This document shows positions 46,053 through 58,102 of a DNA stretch of 64,000 nucleotides, one piece after another. The notes beneath the pieces were generated by a model. That model was not told the origin of the DNA, did not search any database, and saw only the letters and a program-made list of their open reading frames with translations. Numbering within the stretch: position 1 is the stretch's first letter; every line of letters starts with the position of its first letter. This stretch comes from Phlebopus portentosus (taxonomy: Eukaryota; Basidiomycota; Agaricomycetes; Boletales; Boletinellaceae), in assembly GCA_037892935.1 (NCBI GenBank), contig JAYXKI010000006.1:1860001-1924000 (forward strand). Reading direction: 5' to 3'. The position numbers and the translations under genes are program-made.

Positions 46053-48717
46053 TCAACGCCAGCGCATCGTCCGCACAGGTGCAGCGATAATCGGCACGTC
46101 GTTAAGGTTCACATTCCCCACAGCAACACCGGAGACGTTCATGTTCATATTCCTCACACTGTTCGCAACAATGTATTGCTCTTGATACTGTTGTTGTTGC
46201 TGCTGCTGCTGCTGCTGTTGGAGATGATGGTACTCATACATTCTCTGTCCCTGTGCGGCGGAAAACTGATTATGCATGCGTGGGGAAGAAGGGAGCGACG
46301 TCGGTGTCAACGGCTGGCTCACCGCACACGTATTAGCAGCAGCGGCAGGTTGCATCGACGCATTTGCATTAGCATTCGACGTGGACGGAACGGCTGGTAT
46401 AGATGATATGGAAATGGAGGCGATAGAAGGAATCGCCGGAGTCGTAGGCGTCACCGGTGTAGGCGGCGCAGACGTCCCATCTGCGAACGTGCATGTTCCC
46501 TTCGCGCAATGGTACTTAAGGCCGTTCGGGTTCAAGTAACTCTGGAAAAGTCAAATCAGTGTTCAGTTCCAAGAATATCGGAGAGAAGATTGAAGCTCAC
46601 CTTCGTGCACCCAGGCTTAGGACACTTGTATGCCTTTTCGCGCGTCCTCTTTCCACTCTTATCAGGCCTCTCTGGTCTCCCGGTCCTCTCAGCCCGAGGC
46701 TTCTCGACTACAGCTCCCTTGGATTTCTCCTCACCAACAGAAGCAACACTTTCACCACTCGCAGATGAGCCTTCGTCAGATGACGATGAAATAGACGAGC
46801 GCGAGGAAGAACCGAGACCGAGCAAGCTCATAGCACTCGAAGCTGCTTTGCGGGTCTTCTCCCTTCGCACTGCGCCTCCGTTGCTTGACGTTGCACTAAA
46901 TTCACCAGCGGAACCAGCAGGGCTCTCCGCCCGGCTCTTCCTTTCTCTCTCTCGCTCTTTCCTGTCTTTCTTCTCCTTCTTTGCCGAGCTATCTTTCTCG
47001 ACGTTCGGCGAAAGTAGCGTCGGCGAAGGAATCGGAGCGCTGAACAACGAAGGAGGGAGACAGACGGGCAGAGCGTCGGATCGACCGCCATTGATCATCA
47101 AAGCGTGGCCACGTAAGACTGATGAAGGGCGAATGGGAGCAGCGAGCGGGGATGGAGGGGTGCTGTCCAAGGGCGTATGGACACCGTTGGCATTGTCAAG
47201 TGGGTCGAAGGACATAAGGACGTCCATGTCCATATCCATCTCGAGCTCTTCTCCAGAGCCGGATGAGTGCTCAGATTGCTGCTGCTCAATCGATCCCAAA
47301 CTCGCTGGCGATCCCGCAGAAAGCGGAGAGGCAGAGTACGGTGAGTGGGTCGAGAACGGCGAATGTGGGTAGGACGATGCGGAGTTTGCGCGGGAACCGT
47401 TGTTGAACAATTGAGTCTGTACTTGCAGCTGCAGGTGTGGCTGCCCGTTCATCGGGAATCCATATGCAGATACATGTGAAGAAGGCGGAGGCGTCTCAGG
47501 CCCGACGCTCGAGTTTGGCGAAGACGCATCGCCGCTCGCCGCTGTGCCTTTAGCTCCGATATCAGTACCGTTGTTGTTGTTTGTGTTCACCTGAGGAAAC
47601 GGCTTCGGTTGGGGCACAGGTACACCCAAAGCGCATTGCGGCGCAACGAACGGTGCACCCTCCGATGCACCAAGGTGCGTCTCCTCGAAGTGCGCGACGA
47701 GCGCATGCATATCGGGGAGCGTGATCCCACAGCATGCAAAGTTGGAGCACTGTATTGGCGCGAAGAATACGTGATTAGCATGCGTGTGCGCGCCGAGGAG
47801 ATTGGGAGGGAAAGACAAGACCAAAAATAAAAGAAAAATGAATAGATAATTGAGTCGGGATAGAGTTATAAATGGCGTAAGAACGGGGACCTCATCATCC
47901 ATCTCCGTTCAACTCCCAGCGATTTCCGCTGTGGAAGCAGACGGGCATCATACCAACATCAGCGAGAAGACTGAACGACTGTCGTCGTAGCAAATCAGAA
48001 GCCGAGCTGACTATATGCGCCCCAGCCCCAATTTGGAAGTGGTTCTACGATCAGCAGCACATGGTGCGATGTTCCAAACAGAAGACAAAGCAAATTCCGA
48101 ATTTGACCACTTCCGTTCCCGGCTCCGGTGTTTCTTCGATTGAAACCCCTTCGATCCACCCTGGTGCGAACTTGTGTGCAGATTTCCTTTGCCTCCGGGC
48201 CATGGGAACACCCGCTCAATCTCCTAGCAACTGTCGTGCCTATCCTGTCCTGGCCGGCCTTCCTTCTCTGGGCAAGGCTAGGACTGCGAACTAGCGAGTA
48301 GCCATAATGCAATACCCATATTGCAGAGTAGCGCAGCGCAGAAGAACAAGAAATGAGGTGAAATGAAGGAATGGAAGGAGATACTCACATAGTCACGCTC
48401 GAATGAGGAATAGTCTCCCCGCGGAGAACAAGACGTGGACAATTGAGCCGCAGTAGAAGGCAAATATACGTTGCCCATAAGAGGCGAAGTCCCCCAATGG
48501 AGCGCGGAGGTGAGAGGCGAGCATGACGTGAAACTAGGAGGTGCATATAATTTGAGTAATTAATTCATATGAAACGAAGAGGAGAAGGGACGCACTCGAA
48601 TCCATCTGACCAACTGGTCGCCAACTGGCCGGAGAGACTACGGGCGTGGGTAGGCTGCGGAGCGTAGCAGGTCATAGAAGGGGTACGCCTATGCTGGATG
48701 TTCATGGGAGCGGACAT
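46053..48717 (-). CDS. SFP1: SFP1-like C2H2 zinc-finger transcription factor
   Basis: A nuclear regulator related to yeast Sfp1, which controls ribosome biogenesis and cell size under TORC1. The start at 48717 (MSAPMNIQHRRTPSMTCYAP) is joined through GFDFTSCSPLTSALHWGTSP to a second exon ending YSSFERDY (48389). After a 639-base intron (47750-48388) comes CSNFACCGITLPDMHALVAHFEETH, the N-terminal finger of the family. A long Ser/Pro-rich part with acidic MDMDMDVLMSFDPLD follows, then a basic region and the finger YKCPKPGCTK-SYLNPNGLKYHCAKGTC, split by an intron exactly at the K/S junction. The tail has a Gln run (LQQQQQQ, about 46190-46225). The stop is TGA 46053-46055. Most introns in this window are about ten times shorter than the large one here. 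Confidence 0.87.
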
Positions 48718-51398
48718 GGCGAAGGAGCAGACGCGGGCGTCTTTTGGAGGAGGCGGAGATAGTCTAAGAGGGAATTATACAGGGCGTAGTAGTAGTCCAA
48801 GAGGAGGAAGGATTAACTGGGCAGGCGTTGTTAGTTTACGATATAGGGTCTTCGGATCGTTTGTTTGTTTGTATGTGTGTATAGTTTTTGGCGACGGAGA
48901 AGCGAAGCGAACGAGAGCGTGTCGGCACGGCGCGGTGATCGTCGGCGGCCTGATGGGCTGATGGGAACACCACGCTCTCAAAATTCGAATCGCGAGAGGC
49001 GCGGATCTCGGGAGAACGCAAAGCAACGAACGCGGATGCGTATGTACTCCGGACGGCGCACGAGGTTAACTCGAACACAGCAGTATTGTTCGGCAGGCCG
49101 ACAGGGCACGAGACAATGGAGTCAAGAAGCCAGAAGCTATGCCCGCGTCTTGTGCTCGCGTCAAGTAGACTCAAAGTTGATATCAAGAGGGACGAGAGTG
49201 CAGTCAAACAAGGATCGTCGACGCCGAGGGCAATGAGCGGAAGTGAGACACCAATCGAATGGGTTCTCAGCAAAACTCTCTCGCGTACTAGGAGCAACAG
49301 TAGTAGCAGAGGTGATTATTGTGTAAGATACGCGTATTGCGCGGAGGGCACGAGGATAGGAGGGCGTCTAGTGGAGAGATGGGTGCGTTGATAGACTGAC
49401 ACGAGGGGATACGAGGAGTTGTTGACGAGGGAGAGCCGGAGGGAGTAAGGCTGGATACGGGAAGAGTTGGATTTATTTGTATGTAAACTCAAATCGTGTT
49501 TCTTTCTGATTCCATCCAGAACGAGAACGGTTGTCCCTTTCATCCTATTCCTAATCTCCTGATCAGTCTAGTCTATAATCAGTCAGGTCTTTACCTAATC
49601 CTGCTTATCCCCTCTCGGCATCCCTTCCCACACCCACACCTACTAGTTAGTCGACGCGTAACGTCCTCATTCTCCACCCCGTCCCTCTTCATCCTGCATA
49701 CAACATGTGCATATGATACAATCGACAAAGTAAGAACGGCAGAGCGATATACCCGCAAACGCATTGCCTCAGTCCTACCGAAAATGCTTCAGTCCTCCAG
49801 TTCTCCAGTCTACAACAGCTTCCGAGATTCTGAACTGAACTCCCCATTTCGCCTAACTGTAGTAGTAGTATTTCTCACGGCGGTTAGCCTCCCTCCCACA
49901 AAATTGGTTCAAATTTCAATCGGTGGTCTGGTGGTCCCCGTCCCTTCTGCGACAAATTTTCCTCTCCAACAGTTCTCCGTGTGCCGTATGCCGTTCGTTC
50001 TTCTTCTCCTCGGCCTCAGTATGGGCGCAAATCTTTGCACATCTTCCCAGCTCCTTAAGTTGATGCTTCTTCAGACTTTCGCTTTCCCTCCATTCCCCCT
50101 CCTATCCCCTTCGTCCGTACTTCTTGACTTCTCTCATTTACCCTCTCGCGTGCTCTCTCTTCTTGCTTGAGTTCTTCTCAGTGCAATTTGGGGCTAGGAC
50201 TGTCCCGAATGGATAGCGTCATAGCTGGAGAAGGGAGACTTCGCGTTAGAGCCAAACTCCTCTTGGCAGTTCCCACTGTCTTTCGACCGTTTGTTGCGGT
50301 CTCGTCGCGCTTTGTCTGTTTTATCTTCAGAATTTGAAAGATTTCCCGTCCTCTGGTTTGTTTCTCTGAGTCGCCTCGTTTCACGCACGCTAATAATGTG
50401 AAGACGCCACCGGCCTTCTGTTTCTGCAACGTCATACTTATCTATCATCCCGTATTCCTCGAAAGTTCAATCTTGAATCTTGCCTTGAGCTTGACCTACA
50501 TCATCATTGACATCAATCAGGACCGAGGGATCACAAATCACGAAGGATCGTCATCGTCATCGAGGACGACCAAAACACCGAACGAACAGACCCAAAAAAA
50601 ATTTCGTCTTCCTTCTTTGAGACGTAACATACGATCATCGGATCAACAAAATCAATTTAGACCATCAACAGCCCATCATTTCCATCAGATTTCTCATCAA
50701 CTGCCTTCATTTCTCATTTTTCTAAATATCCTAAATATCCTAAATGGGCATAAGACTGGTCTTGGTATTCCAGATCCCCCGCTTCGTTTGTAAAAAGTGT
50801 TTCAGGTCGGGATGATTTGATTTGATTGAAAGGAGTTATTTCGGTAAGTTCAAAGGAAAACGGGAGATAGCCAACGGGCCACGGAAGGTTCCGTTCAGAA
50901 GGATTGGTGACTTGGTTGTGAGGGGAGAACGTGAGTGCAAAATAAAATGACAAGAAAGGACTTGTGTTTGTGGTTCAAGAGAGGTTTGGTGGAGACTGCT
51001 GAGACTACTTTGGCCTGTCGGGACCGCCGACGAAGGTAGACGAAGGTAATTTCTATTCTACCCAGGCACGGTTGACGATTGTGGTGGATTTTAGCGTTAT
51101 CGAGCACTTACAGACGCGAGAGATTATTCGTATGACTGTGTCGGTTGTAAAGCCTCACCACGAAAGGTTCTGATGGCTCCGTCATTGGGTGCCTGGAGTA
51201 AGGGCTGTCGCAATCCTGCAATCAGCAGCCGTTACTGAAGCAAGTCAATTTTGAAATAATTCTACCTCGTATAGCGTGGATATTCAAGAAAATTCCTCAC
51301 TCTTAGATCTACCTGACGTTTTGCCAGTTCCATCTACTTCAATCTAAACAAACCAAACTTATTCCCAGCTTCAATTCCCCTTCATTTAATCTGGAAGT
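48718..51398. promoter_or_regulatory. Long upstream region of the SFP1-like gene
   Basis: About 2.7 kb between the SFP1-like start and the 3' end of the aminotransferase gene. A pyrimidine-rich frame at 49496-50170 on the plus strand has low-complexity composition and no motif, so it is not called. The length suits a promoter with a long 5' UTR, as often seen for fungal regulators, but no defined site was recognised. Confidence 0.4.
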
Positions 51399-53433
51399 TC
51401 ACGCCTCTCCTCGAGCCTTCAAGACGACCTCTCTCAGCCTCTTCAAAGCTTCCTCAATATCATTCGGATCTACGAGACTGAACGAAGCGCGAACGTAAGC
51501 CGTTTTACCGCCCGTGGGCAGGAAAGACGTCCCTGGGAGTGCAAGGACGCCGTTTTCGAACGCCTTGGATCGAATGAGCTCTTCCGAGTCCTCTTCAATG
51601 GTTTGGCTAGATGTGTTGTTTAGGAGGAGTTTGAACCTAGAAATGGATGTTATTACGTATTGCGATTCGTTAGAAGCGTCGCATCATCTGGAAGGATGAG
51701 TGTTGTGACTAGGGTAAGGGATACGAACCAGAAGAACATCCCGGCTTCAGGAGTACTCCACTCTGCGAGACCGCCTAGCTGACGATGCATAGCTTCTTCG
51801 AAGATATCGCGTCGTTGACGGTAGAATTCCGAAACCATCTCGGTGTGCTTCACAAATCCTTCGTATCCATAGGACTCGAGAACGGTGTGCGTTATCACTT
51901 GCGTGAGCGAAGATACCTGGAGGTTCGCTGAAGCGGTCTGAAGAACGGGTATCAGAAAAGCACGTCAGGCCTTTTCTTCAGCCAGCCATTTGTCTGAAAT
52001 TACAATGGGACGTACATGCAGATCCATGGCGTCCAAGATTGGTTTTGGTCCCGATGCAAAGCCGATTCGTATTCCAGCGGAAAGGATTTTGGACAGACTG
52101 TCAAAACGAAGGACCCGCCCTACCTCTTCGAGCTCTCCCTCAAGCGCGAAGTATGAAGGCGGTCGAAGAGCTTTCCCGTAATACAAGAAATAGTAGGGAT
52201 CATCTTATCGTTCAGAAGACGCGAGCTTAAGTGGAAAGGGTAAAAAAGGGGAATAGAAGACCGGAACTGACCTTCTAAGATGAGGAAGTTGTACTTCTGC
52301 GCCAGTGCAAGCACCTCACGCCGTCTTTCCGTCGATGTCGTTAACCCTGTTGGGTTTCCTCCGTACTGAATCGGAGAATCTTAGTAAATTACCAGGCGGG
52401 GGAATACAGATGCCTACTGGAACAGTATACAAGAACTTCGGGAACGGCCTTAAAGCAGGCCAATTTTCTAATATATGTTTCAGGGATGAGGACTTGATTC
52501 CACTTGAATCAGTGTCAACAGCTGCATGATTCAAGTGATCAGCTAAAGTCTGCGAGACAAAAATAGAATAGAAAAGCGTACGAATGATTTGTGCTCGTAA
52601 AGATTCAAGTATGGGAAGTACACCTCTGATTGGACACGTGGAGTCAGTGAGCGACATGGCGTGATAATATGGTTGAAAACGTACGAATAAACCGGTGACT
52701 CGACTAGCACGTAGTCTCCTGGATTTACGAGAGCGTGGAAGGACTAGAAGAAGCATGTTAACGGAAACAAGCATGGAAATCAGAATGAATATGCACCTTG
52801 TATAAAAAATCTTGGGAGCCAGAGCCCATAGACACTTGCCAGCCTTCACCTTTCGTCCGTCCGTGTGTACGCGTCTGCAAGCCCTCCCACCACGCGACTA
52901 ACGGTTCGTATCCCGTCGTCGAGCCATATTGCAGCCCAGCGGCCATTCTAGATCCAGAAATATCCAACGTCTTTTCTATCTGGCTGGATGTACCATCTTC
53001 TGGAGGTGCGCGGACGGTAATCTGCAAGCTTGAGATAGGGAACGTTTCGGGATTAGGTTTGCCCGCGAGGAGAGAGATTACACCGGGTACTTTCTCGAGA
53101 GGGAAGAGACCTCGAACTGGCGGATAAACATAAAATAGTTATCGCAGTTGGCAAGGCTGTAAACAAGCAACGAACATGGAATGGTACGAACTTGAGTTCG
53201 GCTTGCGGGCTCTTGACTCGGCAGAGATAAAAGACGCGTAGAAACTTGGAGGAAGAGTCTTCACGTTGGTTTGCTTCTCAGGAGCCGGAGTTGCTACGAG
53301 CTCAATAGGAATGCCATCTGAATGCGATACCTGTTGCCTGTAAGGAACATATGTACATTCGGAGACGAAGAGAGAGACTCACCTTCGTTGACCCGTTCAC
53401 GGGAAGAGCAGACCCATTCGCGTTTATCGTCAT
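51399..53433 (-). CDS. PLP-dependent aminotransferase, ARO8/kynurenine-alpha-aminoadipate type
   Basis: A class I/II aminotransferase for aromatic amino acids, kynurenine or 2-aminoadipate. The start MTINANGSALPVNGSTK at 53433 leads to SIRGLFPLEKVPGVISLLAG and KPNPETFPISSLQI, then GLQYGSTTGYEPLVAWWEGL, the substrate-loop part of the ARO8 group. VSMGSGSQDFLYK is the phosphate-binding region. YGGNPTGLT and LEDDPYYFLYYGKALRP carry the Asn and Asp/Tyr cofactor contacts, the latter rebuilt across an intron. RFDSLSKILSAGIRIGFASG carries the Schiff-base Lys (SxSK). Next are LQVSSLTQVITHTVLESYG and WSTPEAGMFFWF; the end is ALKRLREVVLKARGEA with TGA 51399-51401. No frame break was found. It is divergent from ORC1. 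Confidence 0.9.
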
Positions 53434-54206
53434 TCCTGGTCCCGGTCGATAAGCACCACTAGCAGAGGATATTCTGACCGCGTCCTAACGCTTCAACCGG
53501 TTCAGATTTTATAACACATGCACACAGAAGGCACGAAATGACTCGAGTAAAGCATTCGGAAATATCGGTCTGGGAAAAAAGTTTTGATCCGCTCCGTTCG
53601 TATCACTTTGAATGACGTAATGGGTGATCCGGCTCAAGGCATAAATCCATCTTCTGAGGTCTTTGTAAGATGTTGGGAATACATTACTTGCTAGAAAAAT
53701 CATGAATGCACAAGTAGTGTGATATGACATGCTCTGGGAAGAAGCATATGTTATTTGCTGCCGAAGATAACAAGCCAACTACTACTGCACCAGGATGAAT
53801 ACTTTCGATATGAATATGCATTTAGCCTGAAGGAGCTGGAGTCAAGGATAGCGACATTGAAAGTGCGTGATGTATAGGCAGCTGTGATTTGTTCACTATG
53901 AAAGTGCAGCGACCATGATAATACTCGGACTTGATTATCAAGCATTGAATAGGCAAAGAGCTATGAAATAATTATTGGTTCTGAGATTCTTTGCTAGGAA
54001 CGGCGGAAACCAATCACGTTGGCGAGACAAGTTCTGCAGTACATGTTTGATGCGTGCGGAAAGCAGTACTAGTTGAGCGCATCTGAGTCGATAAATAAAC
54101 TGTGAGTCCGAACGTTACAAATTGTCGCGTCAGTCACAAATGTGTCACAAGACCCCATCGTGACGACCACACGCGTACGATCTCTTGAGACTCTAGGACT
54201 CACATC
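53434..54206. promoter_or_regulatory. Divergent promoter of the aminotransferase and ORC1
   Basis: About 770 bases between two starts pointing outwards. No gene. An ACGCGT sequence (MluI cell-cycle box type, ACGCGT as in ...CACACGCGTACG...) lies at about 54171-54176, some 30 bases before the ORC1 ATG, and would fit S-phase-linked expression of a replication gene. Confidence 0.5.
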
Positions 54207-56931
54207 ATGACCTACGACATTTTGACCCCGAGACGTTCCAAGCGCTTCCAACCAGTAGTAGATCTAGGGTTCTCGTATGGCGCCGAAGATAAATGCATTT
54301 GGCTCGGTCCGCCGATTCACGAACGCGACACGCTGGCAGGTGACCTCCATGAAGAGGACACTTTTGAGGATGACGACGAAGAGACGGAAACGGCCTTCTA
54401 CAACGGCTTTTCTAGAGCCGATCGCAACGGGAATACCGCTGAATTCGAAATCGGCGATACTGTCCTCGTTAAGACACAGGCAAAGCTTCCCAGTGTGGGC
54501 GTCATTGTGGCCATGTGGGAAGTTCGACCGAAGAATGACAGTGATGATGAGACGGTATACCAAAAGATCAAAGTTCACTGGTTTTTGCGACATACTGAAC
54601 TTCCGAAAGTGAGAGCCAAGCGAAAATATCTTGATGTGCGTAAACTTTGTGGCTCACCTCTCGCAAACTACGAAGCTTATCTTTTACAACAGAATGAAAT
54701 CTATTTCTCGCTCTCAGGCACTGCCATTCTCACTCCGCAGGCCGTCAAAGAAAAGTGTGCAGTTGGCTTTGAAGTGCCTTCGTTTCCCGCCGCCTCTCGG
54801 ATTAAGAAAGGAAAAGCATTCACACATGTGCAGGATACTTTCTTTTGCCGTTCAGCAATCGATGCGCGTAGAGGTTTATACTACCAGTTAGACTGGGAGA
54901 AACACCGAGAAACTGCGTTGACATCCGATGATAAGATCAGCGGTTCTGCGTGGATCGTGGACGTGGCTCCTCCTGCGCCGAGAAAGACAGTTCGAAGGAC
55001 GAGAAAGTCCCACTCCAACGTTGATGAAAGCTCAGATAGTGAAGATGAATACCAAGCGCATGCTGAAGATGAGGGGAATGACGAGGATTCGGGGTCCGAT
55101 GTAGACATATTATCAGATATTCAACCTGCCTCTGAAGAAGAAATTGACGAGGACGAAGTGGAGGCAATCGTTCAGACCCCGTCAAAGAGACGTAGGCGAG
55201 CTAGTCAACCCACGACTCCACGGAAACAAAAGCGGAGGAAATATCTGGCTGAACCGACGCCACATTCTCGGGCTGCCATGAAGGCAAGGAAAATGTCTAA
55301 ACGTCTGGCTATCAAACCTGCTCCTCAAATTGCGTACGACTATCTGAAAGCGTTTGGTGACACGTTACCTCAAGATCCATGGCTACGGGCATTGCAAGTC
55401 CTACACGTTGGTTCACGCCCGGACGTTCTTCCTTGTCGCGAAAATGAGTTTCAGCGCATATTACGTTCTGTAGAGGGCTTGCTGGAAGAAGGGAGTGGTG
55501 GATGCGTTTGTGAGCCTTTAGATAGTCAAGCTAGTAGAGCGTATGACTTATTGTTTTGCTAGACGTCTCTGGAGTTCCCGGTACAGGCAAGACAGCGACC
55601 GTTCACCGAGTTGTCCGCGAACTAAAGCGCACGGCTGAGCGGAATGTGCGTTCTTCCCTTAATTACTTCCTCCAAGTACTTACACTGAAACTTCTAGGAA
55701 GCTAACCCTTTCACATACGTGGAGATCAACGGGCTCAAGATTCCGGAGGCATCTGCTGCGTACAGTCTGCTATGGGAAGCCGTTTCGGGCCACGATGTTG
55801 CTAATGAGGGGCATCTCAAAATCAGCGCAAGGAAGCGCTGAAACAGCTTTCAAAGTACTTCAGTGCTGGTGTGCGGGCTGGACCAGCGGGTCATGCTTGG
55901 TAACTCTTCTCGTTCTATTTTGCCTCTTCCAAATTGACCTATCGAGCCTATAGTATCGTATTAATGGATGAACTGGACCAGCTCCTAACCACGAAACAGG
56001 AGGTCGTCTACAACTTTTTCAATTGGCCAACCCTTGTTGGATCCAAGCTTATTGTCATTGCTGTCGCCAATACTCACGACCTTCCGGAACGCGTAATGAC
56101 CGGTCGGGTACGCAGTCGTCTTGGTAAGGGAGTTAAATGCTACAGAAGCACTGGGACTAACGAATTCATCCGAAGGCATGACCCGAATCAACTATCAACC
56201 ATATGACAAGGCGCAGTTGATAGAGATAGTCAAGGCTCGGTTAGAAGCTGCAAAAGAAGGGTACAAGGGAAAATTTCCCGAGGTCATTGCAACCGACGGT
56301 ATCAACTTTGCAGCTGCGAAAGTGGCATCTATTAGTGGAGACGCGCGACGTGTGCTTGACATTTGCAGGCCAGTACCGACTTTAAAAACTGTGTTCAATG
56401 CTTTGGTATTGATAGTATGTACAGGCGAGCTGTCGAGCTTGTGCGACCTTTGGGAAAACCTGCAAAGATTCGGGATGTCCAAGAGGTCATCACACGGATG
56501 CAAAGCAGCCTCACTGCCGCGTACCTCAGCGACTGCAGTTTACACGAACGAATTATGCTTGCTTCACTTATTAAATGCTCTATGCGCGACGGTGTGCCTG
56601 AGGTGAAATGGGACGATGTGAGTAGCGTCTCGGCTTTTATCTTGACATGTATTGACATATAGCAAAGGTCCAACAACAACATCTGAATATCACACCGACG
56701 CTCGCTGGGGACGGTGATTCCACGCGCAAGCCTTCACCAGCTGAACTCCGATGTATACTAGACAGTTTGCTTGCATCGCATGCAGTACTCATTGAAGATG
56801 CTTCCGGAGCTGCAGTTGCGCGTCGCCCAGAGGGCGAACGCAGACTCGTACTCAATATCGAACAAATCGAAGTACAGCGTGTGCTTAGCGAAATCGGTGG
56901 GCAAGTGTGGAAGAACGCTCTTGGAATGTAG
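54207..56931 (+). CDS. ORC1: Origin recognition complex subunit 1 (ORC1)
   Basis: The largest ATPase subunit of ORC, which marks replication origins and loads MCM with CDC6. The start at 54207 (MTYDILTPRRSKRF) is followed by a BAH domain (FEIGDTVLVKTQ, VHWFLRHTEL, EIYFSLSG, TFFCRSAIDARRGLYYQLDW). A disordered acidic then basic linker comes next, then the AAA+ part: GSGGCVYVSGVPGTGKTATVH (Walker A), VEINGLKIPEASAAYSLLWE, IVLMDELDQLLT (Walker B), VIAVANTHDLPERV (sensor 1), SRLGMTRINYQPY, and SGDARRVLDICRRAVEL (sensor 2). A winged-helix part closes the protein; stop TAG 56929-56931. Exons: 54207-55509, 55563-55645, 55698-55899, 55954-56123, 56176-56368 and 56425 onwards, with one more intron near 56620-56665. 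A base seems lost at 55828-55831 (ISA to KEALKQLSKYF). The intron 56369-56424 starts with GC. Confidence 0.95.
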
Positions 56932-57596
56932 TGAATAGCCCTCAGGAAACAGACGCGTTTTCTGAACGTGCTATCACCGATCATTGAATGACTGCGAGGG
57001 AGTCGGACGCTGTGAGGATATCCGATCGTCGGTTTCGGTTAACTTTGCGATAGGCGTATTAGGTGTCCTTTGACAATCTAGCTGTTCGGGAAAGGCGACT
57101 GACTGGACACAAATAGCCAGAACTCATAGACCGACACGTAGAGTTTGCGGTCGAGCGGAAGTGTACCAGTAGTGATACAGTGTTGTACTTTTTTGTGAGA
57201 GTCAGAATCATCATTGAAAAATGTCAATTTCGGAATTTACGAATAAAGCTCACGTGACTCATCCATCAACGTCCCGCACGGCGCCCTCGGTCATCCAACG
57301 ACGACAAAGTCCCCTTTCACGCCATCACCAAGGCATATCTCTTCTTGTAAGTAATTGTTCGTGCATTTTGAACACTTGTGGATGTCATGGATGGATTTGG
57401 GAGGCGTGATTGTCAATATCTTCGGATGGATGGTATTGGAAAGTAAAGGATGAGGTCGGAATGCTGACATTGTGCCATTGGTCTTGTAGCAAAACTTGGG
57501 TCTCTGTCCTCTGTGGTGTGTAATGAAATCCCGATTGAAATCAGAACCGGATGCTCATATCGTAATAGGAGTTTGCGAGATCCATATCCCCTCAAC
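56932..57596. other. Intergenic region upstream of RPS10
   Basis: Contains the RPS10 promoter and probably a 5' UTR. A pyrimidine-rich run followed by GTAAGT at 57351-57356 could be the donor of a 5' UTR intron, as is common in fungal ribosomal protein genes, but this cannot be shown. Confidence 0.4.
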
Positions 57597-58102
57597 ATGC
57601 TCATTTCGAAGGAGAACAGGAAAAAGATCTATGAGAACCTCTTCCGGGGTGCGTTTTCATCTTCAAAACTGCTTTCCACTCCCTCTGAATTGCTCGTTTC
57701 GTAGAGGGTGTGATGGTTGCGAAGAAGGACTTCAATGCGCCGAAGCACGAAGACCTCGATGTACCCAATCTTGAAGTGATCAAAGCCATGCAATCGCTCA
57801 CCTCAAAGGGCTACGTGAAGGCTCAGTTCTCGTGGCAGTGGTATTATTACTCCGCCACGCCCGAGGGTGTCGAATACCTGCGCGAATACCTCCACCTCCC
57901 ACAAGAAATCGTCCCTCAGACCTACAAGAAGCAGGCCCGCCCGCCTCGTCCCGCCGCCGCTGGTCGCGAAGGTGCTTACCGTCCCCCTCGGGGTGACAGG
58001 GGAGACCGCGATGATTACCGCCGTCGTGACAAGCCAGAGACCGCTCCAGGGGAGTTCCGCCCGCAGTTTGCTGGTGTTGGTCGTGGTGCGCCTAGGGAGT
58101 AA
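57597..58102 (+). CDS. RPS10: 40S ribosomal protein eS10
   Basis: A small-subunit ribosomal protein located at the beak of the 40S subunit. The first exon, from the ATG at 57597, codes [17 protein letters not shown]. The intron then ends in TTTCGTAG, and the second exon continues [60 protein letters not shown] and [21 protein letters not shown] Gly/Arg/Asp-rich tail closes the protein; stop TAA 58100-58102. The start [12 protein letters not shown] and the WQWYYY segment are diagnostic of eS10 (MLMPKxxRxxIxxxLF in other eukaryotes). About 150 residues, the usual length. Confidence 0.97.

Noticed and set aside
47881..48320. Open frames inside the large SFP1-like intron, both strands
   Set aside because: None continues the flanking frames through usable splice sites and none shows a motif.
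49496..50170. 224-codon open frame on the plus strand
   Set aside because: Composition is that of a pyrimidine-rich promoter or UTR (Leu, Ser, Pro, Phe runs); no motif, no sensible exon extension, and it lies upstream of the SFP1-like gene.
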